Source: Pseudomonas sp. TH43 (lineage in GTDB: Bacteria; Pseudomonadota; Gammaproteobacteria; Pseudomonadales; Pseudomonadaceae). Taken from it: a stretch of DNA of 64,000 nucleotides. Of the stretch, positions 1-7,475 are shown in pieces (position 1 is the first letter of the stretch; the number at the start of each line of letters is the position of its first letter). The translations under genes were made by a program, and so were the position numbers. The stretch is taken from NCBI RefSeq assembly GCF_016650635.1, contig NZ_JAEKFI010000003.1, positions 1,240,001 to 1,304,000 of the forward strand, written 5' to 3'. The notes beneath the pieces were generated by a model. It saw nothing but the letters and a program-made list of their open reading frames with translations, was not told the DNA's origin and ran no database searches.

Positions 1-1052
1 GCTCCGCCCGCTGCCTTGTAGGCGCGCAGATTGCGCAGTGTGTTGATCAGGAACAGATCGCCGAGCAATTGCCGCAGCAACAGTTTGCCGCTCAGCGGAC
101 GGAAATCCCAAGGCTGGCGGTGATACAAAAAGCGGCGCTCCGGGTCGTTCGCGGTTCCGGTCTGTTGATGATGTTCGAGGTGCAGGGGCCGATAGAACTC
201 TACCGGAACCATGCCTAGCACACCGATCGCCAGGTTGATCAGAAAGTCGTTGAGCGTGCGATGACGGGTCAGGTGATAGTGCGTCGCGTCGTGGTACAGG
301 ATGAACAGCGCATGTTGGCGCGCGGCAATCACCACGAAGGCCACGCCATACAGACGCCAGTCCCCCACGTACAGGGCGATGCGCAACGTGACGATGATGC
401 ACAGCCATTCCAGCAGGATCGCCGCCATGCTGCGCAGATCCACTTTCAGGCGCTTGAGCATGACGGTGAACAGGCCTGCCACGCCGCCAATCGCGGCGCC
501 ATACACCACGTCGAGCAGCACGTGCTGGCCCGTCGTCAACACGGTAATCCCCAGCACCACGCTCCACAGACTGAAAAGCCATACGGCACGCACGCGCAGA
601 TAACTGAGGACAACGCTGATCGCCACCGGCAATGCCACATGCCCACTGGGCGAGGCGGCCAACGGTGAGTCGAGTTGGTAGAACCACGTGAGCCACTGCG
701 ACGTGCTGTCCGGCCGCTCGATCATGGTGGGCCAAAACAAATGGCTCAGCAGGCAGGTTCCGGACGCCACGGCCGCGGCAAAAAAGGCTGGCAGCAACCA
801 TGCGCGGCGCCGTCCCAGAAGCACCAGCGCCGGCATGATCAGCACATAGCTCAGGTACAACGGCAGGGTGAAAGGAAGTCGAGCAATGTGCGCGTCAAAA
901 CCGCTGGGCTGAATCACCCGCACCGCGCCCATCGGCCAGTGCGTGACGAGAAAATACAGCGCGCCCGTCACGACGGTGTAGACCACCAGCCAAAGGAAGG
1001 GCCGCGTCACGATCGAGGTATCAATGTGATGACTGGCAAACGTGGATGACAT
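1..1052 (-). CDS. PAP2-family / fatty acid desaturase fusion membrane protein (partial, runs off left edge)
   Basis: The reading frame starts at an ATG at 1052 and stays open to the window edge, about 350 residues. The N-terminal half is a multi-span PAP2-type domain: PSGH at residues 135-138 and a QH-x3-D motif with H177 and D181, closer to the inositolphosphorylceramide-synthase-like PAP2 branch than to classical phosphatases because the usual Ser-Arg before the His is absent. The second half has desaturase histidine boxes: HDATHYH at 254-260 and HLEHH at 291-295; a third box would lie beyond the edge. The likely role is modification of a membrane lipid or fatty acyl chain at the inner membrane, which is inference. 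It is divergent from the GNAT-like pair. Domain calls are from motifs; the fusion is seen directly. Confidence 0.85.
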   Translation of the reverse strand, partial: MSSTFASHHIDTSIVTRPFLWLVVYTVVTGALYFLVTHWPMGAVRVIQPSGFDAHIARLPFTLPLYLSYVLIMPALVLLGRRRAWLLPAFFAAAVASGTCLLSHLFWPTMIERPDSTSQWLTWFYQLDSPLAASPSGHVALPVAISVVLSYLRVRAVWLFSLWSVVLGITVLTTGQHVLLDVVYGAAIGGVAGLFTVMLKRLKVDLRSMAAILLEWLCIIVTLRIALYVGDWRLYGVAFVVIAARQHALFILYHDATHYHLTRHRTLNDFLINLAIGVLGMVPVEFYRPLHLEHHQQTGTANDPERRFLYHRQPWDFRPLSGKLLLRQLLGDLFLINTLRNLRAYKAAGG

Positions 1053-1237
1053 GAATAAAGCGCCTGATGGGTCAGAACACGTGCAACGTTTCCATACCGC
1101 CAAGAGCGGCGGCTTCTGCTCGGTTATGCCAGATTTTCAGCGTCAGTAAATGACGGCGACGAAAGGAAGTCTACGTTGCATTGACCCTTTCAACTCGCCA
1201 AACTCCAGACATCTTGCCTGCGATGCCGAGGATCTCC

Positions 1238-1957
1238 ATGCGTTTGTGCGCAACGTCCGTTGAATGCTCCGATCTGCATCCACATGAAATCGATCGGATG
1301 TTCGAGATCTATCGCGCCTCCTACTGCGACACCTCCCGCGCGCAATTCGACCAGGATTTGCAGGACAAAACCCACTGCATCGTGTTGCGTTGTGCGGATC
1401 AGACCATCGTCGGTTTCACCACGCTCAAACGCTATGGGCGCACGTGGTCGGGCCAACCGATCAGGGTAATTTTTTCCGGCGACACCATCATTGATCGCGA
1501 CCACTGGGGCAGCCAGCAACTGGCCTTCGCGTGGATGCGCCTGGCCGGCGAGATCTGGCAGGAGCAGCCTGACGTTCCGCTGTACTGGTTTCTGATCTGC
1601 AAGGGTCACCGCACCTACCGCTATCTGGCCGCCATGGCGTTGAACTACGCCCCCCGCGCTGGCGTGGTGACGGACCCTGCGGTTCAGGCACTGGCGGATT
1701 ATCTGGCAGTGGATCGTTTCGGCGATGCCTACGATCCGGCGACGGGCGTGCTGTCTTTCACAGTGCCACAAGGTCGCTTGACGACCGAGCTGGCACACGT
1801 CCCCGCCCCTCACCTGCGCCTGGAAAACGTGGCGTATTTTCTACAGCAGAATCCTCGTTACGCGTCGGGCGATGAGTTGGTCTGTCTATGTGAATTACAC
1901 CCCGACAACCTGCGGCCCTTGGCGCTGCGTCTGTTTGCCGCCGCGCAACCATGCTGA
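1238..1957 (+). CDS. GNAT-like acyltransferase-fold protein, function unknown
   Basis: A protein of 239 residues with a GNAT-like beginning: an acidic 'EIDRMFEIYRASY' helix, a 'VGFTTLKRY' strand, then a mixed alpha/beta core. I see no clear acetyl-CoA P-loop (Q/R-x-x-G-x-G/A), so substrate and activity are open. ATG 1238 is preferred because GAGG lies six bases upstream; a TTG at 1181 preceded by GAAAGGAAG would add 19 residues and is a real alternative. The gene overlaps the next by seven bases (ATGCTGA), which suggests translational coupling. Acyl-ACP-using GNAT relatives make N-acyl amino acids, one possible role beside the desaturases and GH3 enzyme. Confidence 0.7.
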   Translation: MRLCATSVECSDLHPHEIDRMFEIYRASYCDTSRAQFDQDLQDKTHCIVLRCADQTIVGFTTLKRYGRTWSGQPIRVIFSGDTIIDRDHWGSQQLAFAWMRLAGEIWQEQPDVPLYWFLICKGHRTYRYLAAMALNYAPRAGVVTDPAVQALADYLAVDRFGDAYDPATGVLSFTVPQGRLTTELAHVPAPHLRLENVAYFLQQNPRYASGDELVCLCELHPDNLRPLALRLFAAAQPC

Positions 1958-3066
1958 TCCGCCAGGCCAGCGCGGCGGACAATCGGCAGCTGCTCGATTT
2001 TCAGGCGCAGCGGGCCATGCAGGGTGGTTTGCCAATGCGCTTCGATCGCGGGCCGGATTACTTTGCGCTGCACCGTTGTCATGCCAGCGACCATCGCACC
2101 TGGCTGGCCGAGAACGCCACCGGTGATCTGAAGGGCATCGCCAGCCTGGTGGTGCGCGAGGGTTATCTTCAGGGTGAAATTCAGCCCGTGGCCTATCTGG
2201 GGGATTTGCGACTGGTGCCTGACCGACGTCTGTCGCTGTCGTGGATGGCCGAGGTCAAAGTCCGTCTCGCCGCACTGGCCGCTGAAACGGGAGTGCAGCA
2301 CGCCTATTGCTGTGTCATCCGCGACAACCGTCTCGCCACCCAGTCACTGCTCGGCGGACGGCGCGCCAATCCACTCGGCCTTGCGCACTGGCGGGGCTAC
2401 AGCAACGTCGCCGTTTATGCCCAGCGCGGTTGGCGAAGCATTCCACGAACGCCAGACCACGTGCGCATTGTGCAAGCGCAGCCGTGCCACGCCGATGCGC
2501 TGCGTGCGTTTCTCGACAGCGAATCGGCAGGTCAGCCGTTCGGCAACGTCTTCAGTGAGGCGCAGTTTGCCCGGCGCCTGGAGACCTGGCCGGACTTCGA
2601 CCTCTCGTCATTTCTGCTGGCACTGGACGCCCGAGACAATCTGCTGGGCTGCGTCGCGCCCTGGGATGCCGGGCGGATCAAGCGGGTGGTGCTGGAGACC
2701 TTGCCGCTGACGCACCAGGCCATTCGCCTCGCATTCAACAGCTGTGCGCCGCTGCTGGGGCGCCCGGCGATTGCTGCGCCAGGTGAGGCATTACGCGACG
2801 TTTACCTGACCCACTTGCACGTCCGACAACGCGACCCGCAGATTTTTGCGGCACTGCTGGATGCGGCGTGGCTGCGCGTTCGCGGTCAGTACGCGTTGAT
2901 GCAATTGTGTCTGTATGACCATGATCCGTTCTGGATGGCCATGAAGCGCTATCGCGCCGTGTCCATCGCCATGGACCTGTACACGGCACCCTGTGTGGGC
3001 AATGCCGCGGCGTTGACGCCGCAGGATGCCGAGCGCATTCCGGGGTTCGAAATCTATCTCGTCTGA
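1951..3066 (+). CDS. GNAT-family N-acyltransferase-like protein
   Basis: A protein of 371 residues beginning 'MLIRQASAADNRQLLDF', the typical first strand and helix of a GNAT domain. Strand 'AYLGDLRLVPDRRL' around residue 90 resembles the GNAT motif-A strand before the CoA loop, and 'AYCCVIRDNRLA' the following region. About 370 residues is twice a GNAT domain, so a second, diverged GNAT-like half is likely after residue 170 ('VRIVQAQPCHADALRAFL'). It is translationally coupled to the preceding gene, and its last 13 bases overlap the convergent hydrolase gene. The acyl donor and acceptor cannot be read from sequence. Confidence 0.75.
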   Translation: MLIRQASAADNRQLLDFQAQRAMQGGLPMRFDRGPDYFALHRCHASDHRTWLAENATGDLKGIASLVVREGYLQGEIQPVAYLGDLRLVPDRRLSLSWMAEVKVRLAALAAETGVQHAYCCVIRDNRLATQSLLGGRRANPLGLAHWRGYSNVAVYAQRGWRSIPRTPDHVRIVQAQPCHADALRAFLDSESAGQPFGNVFSEAQFARRLETWPDFDLSSFLLALDARDNLLGCVAPWDAGRIKRVVLETLPLTHQAIRLAFNSCAPLLGRPAIAAPGEALRDVYLTHLHVRQRDPQIFAALLDAAWLRVRGQYALMQLCLYDHDPFWMAMKRYRAVSIAMDLYTAPCVGNAAALTPQDAERIPGFEIYLV

Positions 3067-3965
3067 GCGCACCCGTGCAGGACAGCCAATAACGTCAGCC
3101 AGAAACGCGTGGCGTCAAAGCCACCGCCGCCCAGCACCGGTTGACCGTGGTCGAGCCTGGGCAGGCAAATCTGCGGCATGCCCTCGATGCATTGATGCTC
3201 GAGGTAAAACTGCCCGTCATGGGCCCAACCCGGTCGTCGGGCATTGAGACGGCCATGATGGGTATCGAAGCGCGAACTGGGCGCGGCGCTCCAACTGATA
3301 ACGTGCAGGCAGGGCACGTCAGCGGGCAGGTGTTCGAGCAGGTCGCTGATGTGCGGGTCGCGCAGGCTGCTGATATCCCGTGCGCCCTCGGCCACCCAAC
3401 GCGTTTTCGCCAGCACACGGCGAACGCGGTCGAGCGGGTAGTTGCCGCTCGGCTGCCCAACATTGCACGCCAACACGTCATCGATGACCGTCGACGGGCC
3501 TGTCGGCGGTTGCACCAGCGCCACGCCGTCACACGCCTCGCTCAATGCCTGGTTCTGTGCCAACGCCGCGAGCGCATCGAGCCCGCCCTTGCTGTGCGCC
3601 AACACGACAAAGCGCTGCCCCTGCCTGAGTTCGGCCGTCAGCACCTTGCTGATATGCCGCCCCTGCGCCATGACGCCGCGGGATGAACGCACGGGCAGGC
3701 GCAGAACCGGATAACCCAGGCGCCGCAAAGTCTGCGCGCAATCCTGAAAACAGCCGGGCAACCATTCGGAAAACAGCCCGGCCACCAGTACCACCAGCGT
3801 ATCCGGGTCAAGGCTGGGCATGGGCATGTGCCAGGCCGCGACAAATTTCTCCGTACAGTCGAGCCGTGCGTCAGGCGCTACGAATTCGGTTGCCGGAAAA
3901 TGCAGCGGCCAATCGGCAAACCCCTCAGGCATCCAGGCGTGTGTGATCGCCGAAGGTCTTTTCAT
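3054..3965 (-). CDS. Alpha/beta hydrolase family protein
   Basis: A protein of 303 residues with an alpha/beta-hydrolase core: strand 'LVVLVAGLFSEWLP' (oxyanion side), then nucleophile elbow AHSKGG with Ser125 following a hydrophobic strand. Candidate acid and His residues lie in the C-terminal third (a conserved-looking 'AHDGQF' segment). It is probably a cytoplasmic esterase, lipase or thioesterase-like enzyme. ATG 3965 was chosen because it overlaps the stop of the upstream gene as ATGA; the frame extends upstream only inside that gene. The 3' end overlaps the convergent GNAT-like gene by 13 bases. Release of an acyl product or trimming of a lipid substrate is inference. Confidence 0.8.
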   Translation of the reverse strand: MKRPSAITHAWMPEGFADWPLHFPATEFVAPDARLDCTEKFVAAWHMPMPSLDPDTLVVLVAGLFSEWLPGCFQDCAQTLRRLGYPVLRLPVRSSRGVMAQGRHISKVLTAELRQGQRFVVLAHSKGGLDALAALAQNQALSEACDGVALVQPPTGPSTVIDDVLACNVGQPSGNYPLDRVRRVLAKTRWVAEGARDISSLRDPHISDLLEHLPADVPCLHVISWSAAPSSRFDTHHGRLNARRPGWAHDGQFYLEHQCIEGMPQICLPRLDHGQPVLGGGGFDATRFWLTLLAVLHGCAQTR

Positions 3966-4840
3966 GGCGTGCGCCCAGCATATTCGTCCAGCGTTTGTCG
4001 CGCCGCTTGCAGCGCCTCTCGGGTATCGAGGTGATTGGGGTGAAATCCCGGCATGAACCACGCCAGCCATCGCGGAAATACACGGGTCAGCGGCCCGGGA
4101 TGAACGAATAACCAGCCGAGTAAACGCAGCCACTCGCGCCCGTTGCGGCGTTGCCCGTCATTGCCTGCCAGTCGGTAAATGAAGTACATGACATCGACGG
4201 CAAAGTAGCCGGTCATGATCAGCATGACCCCGCATCGCTTCAGATATCGCCGCAGCGGATTGCTCACCACCACGCGCAGCACATCGTAGGCGACGGCCTT
4301 GTGTTCGGTTTCTTCGATCGCGTGCCAGCGCCAGAGCATGGCCATCTTCGCATCGGCACCGTTGAGGACAGCGGGATGACGCAGGAGCTGATCGGAGAGA
4401 ATCGCGGTGAAATGTTCCAGGCTGGCCGTCATCGCCAGACGCATCGCCGGCGAAAATTTCTTGCCCACCTCCTGACGACGCAACAGCAGTTGTTCCAGAG
4501 CATCGATCGGGGCGCCTTGCGCCGCGAGTAGCCGGTTGTACGCGCGATGTTCGCGAATATGCGCCGCTTCCTGATACACGAACGCGTCAACCGCTTGCGC
4601 CAGCACCGGATGTTTTTCGATGGCTTTGCGAAAGTGCACGACACTGTCGATGAAGAGTTTTTCGCCGAGTGGAAACATGATCGACAGGCCATCGAAAAAG
4701 CGCGTGACATGCGGCCAGCCGCGATACCAATAGCGAGGAATCTGCTCATCGAGCGCAAAACGCACGTCGCGTCGGGGGATGTCTGCGCCAGCGGGTTTTG
4801 CCGCCGAGCGTCTGGCCAGAAGGCGTTTTAGATACGACAT
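3962..4840 (-). CDS. Metal-dependent hydrolase of the COG3687/PF10118 type, ferritin-like
   Basis: A protein of 292 residues matching the 'predicted metal-dependent hydrolase' family in overall motif pattern. Two helices carry E91-x2-H94-x3-H98 ('EAAHIREH') and E176/E177-x2-H180 ('EETEH'), with further acidic positions E60 and E142-H143. This E, ExxH, E, ExxH spacing is what a ferritin-like di-iron four-helix bundle shows, so an oxidase or oxygenase activity is as plausible as hydrolysis. The region after residue 195 is hydrophobic and may be membrane associated. It is the first gene of a two-gene minus-strand unit with the hydrolase (ATGA overlap) and is divergent from the desaturase operon across 104 bp. 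Confidence 0.8.
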   Translation of the reverse strand: MSYLKRLLARRSAAKPAGADIPRRDVRFALDEQIPRYWYRGWPHVTRFFDGLSIMFPLGEKLFIDSVVHFRKAIEKHPVLAQAVDAFVYQEAAHIREHRAYNRLLAAQGAPIDALEQLLLRRQEVGKKFSPAMRLAMTASLEHFTAILSDQLLRHPAVLNGADAKMAMLWRWHAIEETEHKAVAYDVLRVVVSNPLRRYLKRCGVMLIMTGYFAVDVMYFIYRLAGNDGQRRNGREWLRLLGWLFVHPGPLTRVFPRWLAWFMPGFHPNHLDTREALQAARQTLDEYAGRTP

Positions 4841-4888
4841 ACAGTTTTCTGCGGTTCCTCGTTGCCCCGACGCGCCTGCAATTGATCA

Positions 4889-4944
4889 TTAGCGAAGCGA
4901 TCAGGGCGGTATACTTTTTCGACTCGACCTTTCAAGGAGCCCAT
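4889..4944 (+). promoter_or_regulatory. Probable promoter and ribosome binding site of the desaturase-GH3-Rieske operon
   Basis: A TATACT hexamer lies at about 4909, in the 104-bp gap between divergent genes. No good -35 is visible at 16-18 bp spacing; the nearest TTGATC is too far upstream, so an activator may be needed. AAGGAG sits just upstream of the ATG at 4945 and fixes the start of the desaturase. Confidence 0.4.
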
Positions 4945-5874
4945 ATGCGCAGTTCCGGTGACATTTCGCAAACACGTCGTTTCGACGTGGCCAATCTGTG
5001 CGTGCTGGCGCTGCAAACGCTGTTATGGGGCGCGACCCTGACATGGCTTTCCCACACCGAGGCGGGCGGGCTCAAATGGCTGGTGCTCATTCCGTTTTGC
5101 CTGGTGATGCAGGGTGTCTTCTCGATGATGCACGAGTCCTTTCATGGGCTGGCGCACAGTCGCAAATCCCTCAACTACTTCGTCATGTGGTGGGCTTCTA
5201 CCCTGTTCGGTGCTTCGGCTACGCTGATCCATATCAATCACCTGGGTCATCATGTGCGCAATCGCACGCGCGCAGAGCTGGCCGACTTTGCGGTCGCGGA
5301 TGAGTCGCTGTGGCGCAAGCGTATCGAATACTACTTTGCGGTGCTCGGCGGTATCTGGCTGGCGGCGTTTGTCGGCAGCCTGTTGTTGCCGGTGCTGCCG
5401 GCGCGGATCACGGACAAATGGTCGCAAACCGCAGAGGTCAATACCTATGCCGCGGCGTTCAAGGACTTCTCCAGCGCTGACTTCAAACGCATCCGCCTGG
5501 AAGTCATTGCCAGCGTCGCCGCGTGGTTATCGATCGGAATCCTGCTCGGATGGACGTGGCAGGTTGTGCTCATCGCCTACCTCGCCTTTGCATTTTCCTG
5601 GTCGTCGCTGCAGTGGGTGTACCACATGCGCACGCCACTGGACGTGGTCGAAGGCGCCTATAACCTGCGCGCCCCGCGTCTGGTTCGCTGGGCATTTTTG
5701 AACTTCAACTACAACCTGACCCATCATCGGCATTCGGCCATGCATTGGCAGCAGATGCATGCAGCCTCCAACCTGAAGGAAACCCGGCCGTTGTGGTATG
5801 GCTGGCTGCAGGTTTTCCTGCCGCCCCAGCGGCTACCCGATGACTTGACGCAACTGGAGAAGACCTACTTCTGA
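4945..5874 (+). CDS. Membrane fatty acid desaturase
   Basis: A protein of 309 residues with the three histidine boxes of the membrane desaturase superfamily: H63ESFH67, H96-x2-H99-x2-HH (102-103) and HHRH near 260-263, separated by paired hydrophobic segments. These eight or more histidines would bind the di-iron centre that inserts a double bond or hydroxyl into an acyl chain at the inner membrane. The start at 4945 has an AAGGAG five bases upstream; an in-frame extension to 4798 would read through the divergent gene and promoter and was rejected. First gene of an operon with GH3 and Rieske genes; the stop overlaps the GH3 start (TGATG). Substrate chain and position are unknown. Confidence 0.9.
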   Translation: MRSSGDISQTRRFDVANLCVLALQTLLWGATLTWLSHTEAGGLKWLVLIPFCLVMQGVFSMMHESFHGLAHSRKSLNYFVMWWASTLFGASATLIHINHLGHHVRNRTRAELADFAVADESLWRKRIEYYFAVLGGIWLAAFVGSLLLPVLPARITDKWSQTAEVNTYAAAFKDFSSADFKRIRLEVIASVAAWLSIGILLGWTWQVVLIAYLAFAFSWSSLQWVYHMRTPLDVVEGAYNLRAPRLVRWAFLNFNYNLTHHRHSAMHWQQMHAASNLKETRPLWYGWLQVFLPPQRLPDDLTQLEKTYF

Positions 5875-7475
5875 TGAGCGCCAACATGGATGTCAAACGC
5901 GCGCTATGGCAAACCTTCCTGGAGCACGCCAAGCCCACGCTCGATCAATGGCACAGGCAACTCGAGCAACCGCAATCGACGCAAGAGCATTTATTGCAGC
6001 GACTGCTCGAAGCCAATCGTGATTGCGCATTCGGCCGTGCCCACCACTTTGCCCGCCTGCAGGACTCGACGCAGTTTCGCGACCACGTACCGATCCACAC
6101 CTACGCGCAGCTGCAGCCGTGGATCGAGCGCGCGCAAACGGAATCCGCCGCGATTCTGACCGCCTCCCCACCGCTGTTTTTCGAGCGTACGAGCGGCAAC
6201 AGCGCGCTGCAAAAAGCGATTCCCTATACGCGCGCCTTCCTCACAGAAATGCACAGCGCGCTGACCGTGTGGCTCGCCGACATGCATCGCCAAGTGCCTG
6301 GCATCAGTCATGGCTCGAGCTATTGGTCGATGTCGCCGCCCCTGCAAATGCCTGTGGCGGGAGCCAATGGCATTTGTCTCGGCTCGGCCAGTGATCTGGA
6401 GTATTTGAGCGGCAGTCATCTGGCGGATCTGGCAGGGACGTTGCTGATTCCAGAGTTTAACGGTGCACTGTCGCAATGGCGCCGACAGACGCTCTTGGCC
6501 TTGTTGGCCGATGCTGATTTGAGCTTTATCAGTGTCTGGAGCCCGACCTTTCTGACCAGCCTGTTGCAGCCGCTGTTCGACGCCGAAACGCCAGAACATG
6601 CACAGACGTTTGCCTGGCTGGAGGCTGCGCTCCCCGCGCCGCGCCGGTCAGCGCTACGCCGCGCGCGAGCCCAGGGTGTCTGCAGCGAATTATGGCCACG
6701 CCTGGCCGCCGTCAGTTGCTGGATGGAGGGGCCCAGTCGCCACTACTTCACGCAGTTGGCCACACGCTTTCCGCAAACGCAGTGGCTACCGAAAAGTCTT
6801 TTTGCCACCGAAGGTGTCGTGAGCGTTCCATTCGGCGACGGACCGGGCTGCCCGTTGGCGATCGGCAGTCATTATCTGGAGTTTCTCTGCGAAGACGGCA
6901 CCCTGCGCCACGCTCATTCGTTACGTCTGGGCGAAACGGCGCAGGTGCTGCTGAGTACCGGTGGCGGCTTGTACCGCTACGCCTTGGGCGATCGGGTCCG
7001 CGTGGTCGGCATGTCGGGGGCCACACCGCGGGTCGAGTTCGTCGGACGTGCCACGGCGACCAGTGATCTGGTCGGTGAAAAACTGGATGAACACGTCGTG
7101 CAGAACCTGTTCGAGCGTTGCCCGACCACCCAGGCTGGCGCATGTCTGATCCCCAATGCCTATGCTTCGCCACCGCATTACACGGCGTTGGTGGCGATGT
7201 CCCGAGACCTTGATGTCAGCGCCCTGGCGCTGACGATCGAGGCAGCACTGGCCGACGCCTTTCATTACGGCCAGGCACGCCAACTCGGGCAACTGGGACC
7301 GGTGCAGGTGCGCCTGCTCGACGGCGGCGCTGATCAACTCGCGCAGGTGTTGCAACAGGCGGCGGAGTTGAGCGGCATCCGTGCGGGCGACTTCAAGCCG
7401 CGTTCGCTCATCAACCGGCTGGAGACAGCTCAAGACCTTCTCGCTCTGACGGAAAGCTCATGTCGGCACCTGTGA
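5874..7475 (+). CDS. GH3-family acyl-acid amido synthetase-like protein
   Basis: A protein of 533 residues with the GH3 layout: an N-terminal ATP-binding motif ERTSGNSA at about 103-110 followed by KAIPYT, a middle 'LFATEGVVSVPF' near 310, 'YRYALGDRVRVVG' near 365, and 'GEKLDE' near 400 at the start of the mobile C-terminal domain. Plant GH3 enzymes adenylate a carboxylic acid and conjugate it to an amino acid; bacterial homologues are sparse and mostly uncharacterised. In this operon a fatty acid or other lipid-derived acid would be a reasonable substrate (inference). It begins within the desaturase stop and its last 16 bases overlap the Rieske gene, so the three proteins are probably co-translated. 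Confidence 0.88.
   Translation: MSANMDVKRALWQTFLEHAKPTLDQWHRQLEQPQSTQEHLLQRLLEANRDCAFGRAHHFARLQDSTQFRDHVPIHTYAQLQPWIERAQTESAAILTASPPLFFERTSGNSALQKAIPYTRAFLTEMHSALTVWLADMHRQVPGISHGSSYWSMSPPLQMPVAGANGICLGSASDLEYLSGSHLADLAGTLLIPEFNGALSQWRRQTLLALLADADLSFISVWSPTFLTSLLQPLFDAETPEHAQTFAWLEAALPAPRRSALRRARAQGVCSELWPRLAAVSCWMEGPSRHYFTQLATRFPQTQWLPKSLFATEGVVSVPFGDGPGCPLAIGSHYLEFLCEDGTLRHAHSLRLGETAQVLLSTGGGLYRYALGDRVRVVGMSGATPRVEFVGRATATSDLVGEKLDEHVVQNLFERCPTTQAGACLIPNAYASPPHYTALVAMSRDLDVSALALTIEAALADAFHYGQARQLGQLGPVQVRLLDGGADQLAQVLQQAAELSGIRAGDFKPRSLINRLETAQDLLALTESSCRHL

Noticed and set aside
61..700. Plus-strand frames of 100-135 codons at the left edge
   Set aside because: They are antisense to the PAP2-desaturase gene, whose motifs are on the minus strand.
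4798..4944. Upstream extension of the desaturase gene
   Set aside because: It would run through the divergent gene and the promoter; the ATG at 4945 has AAGGAG directly upstream.
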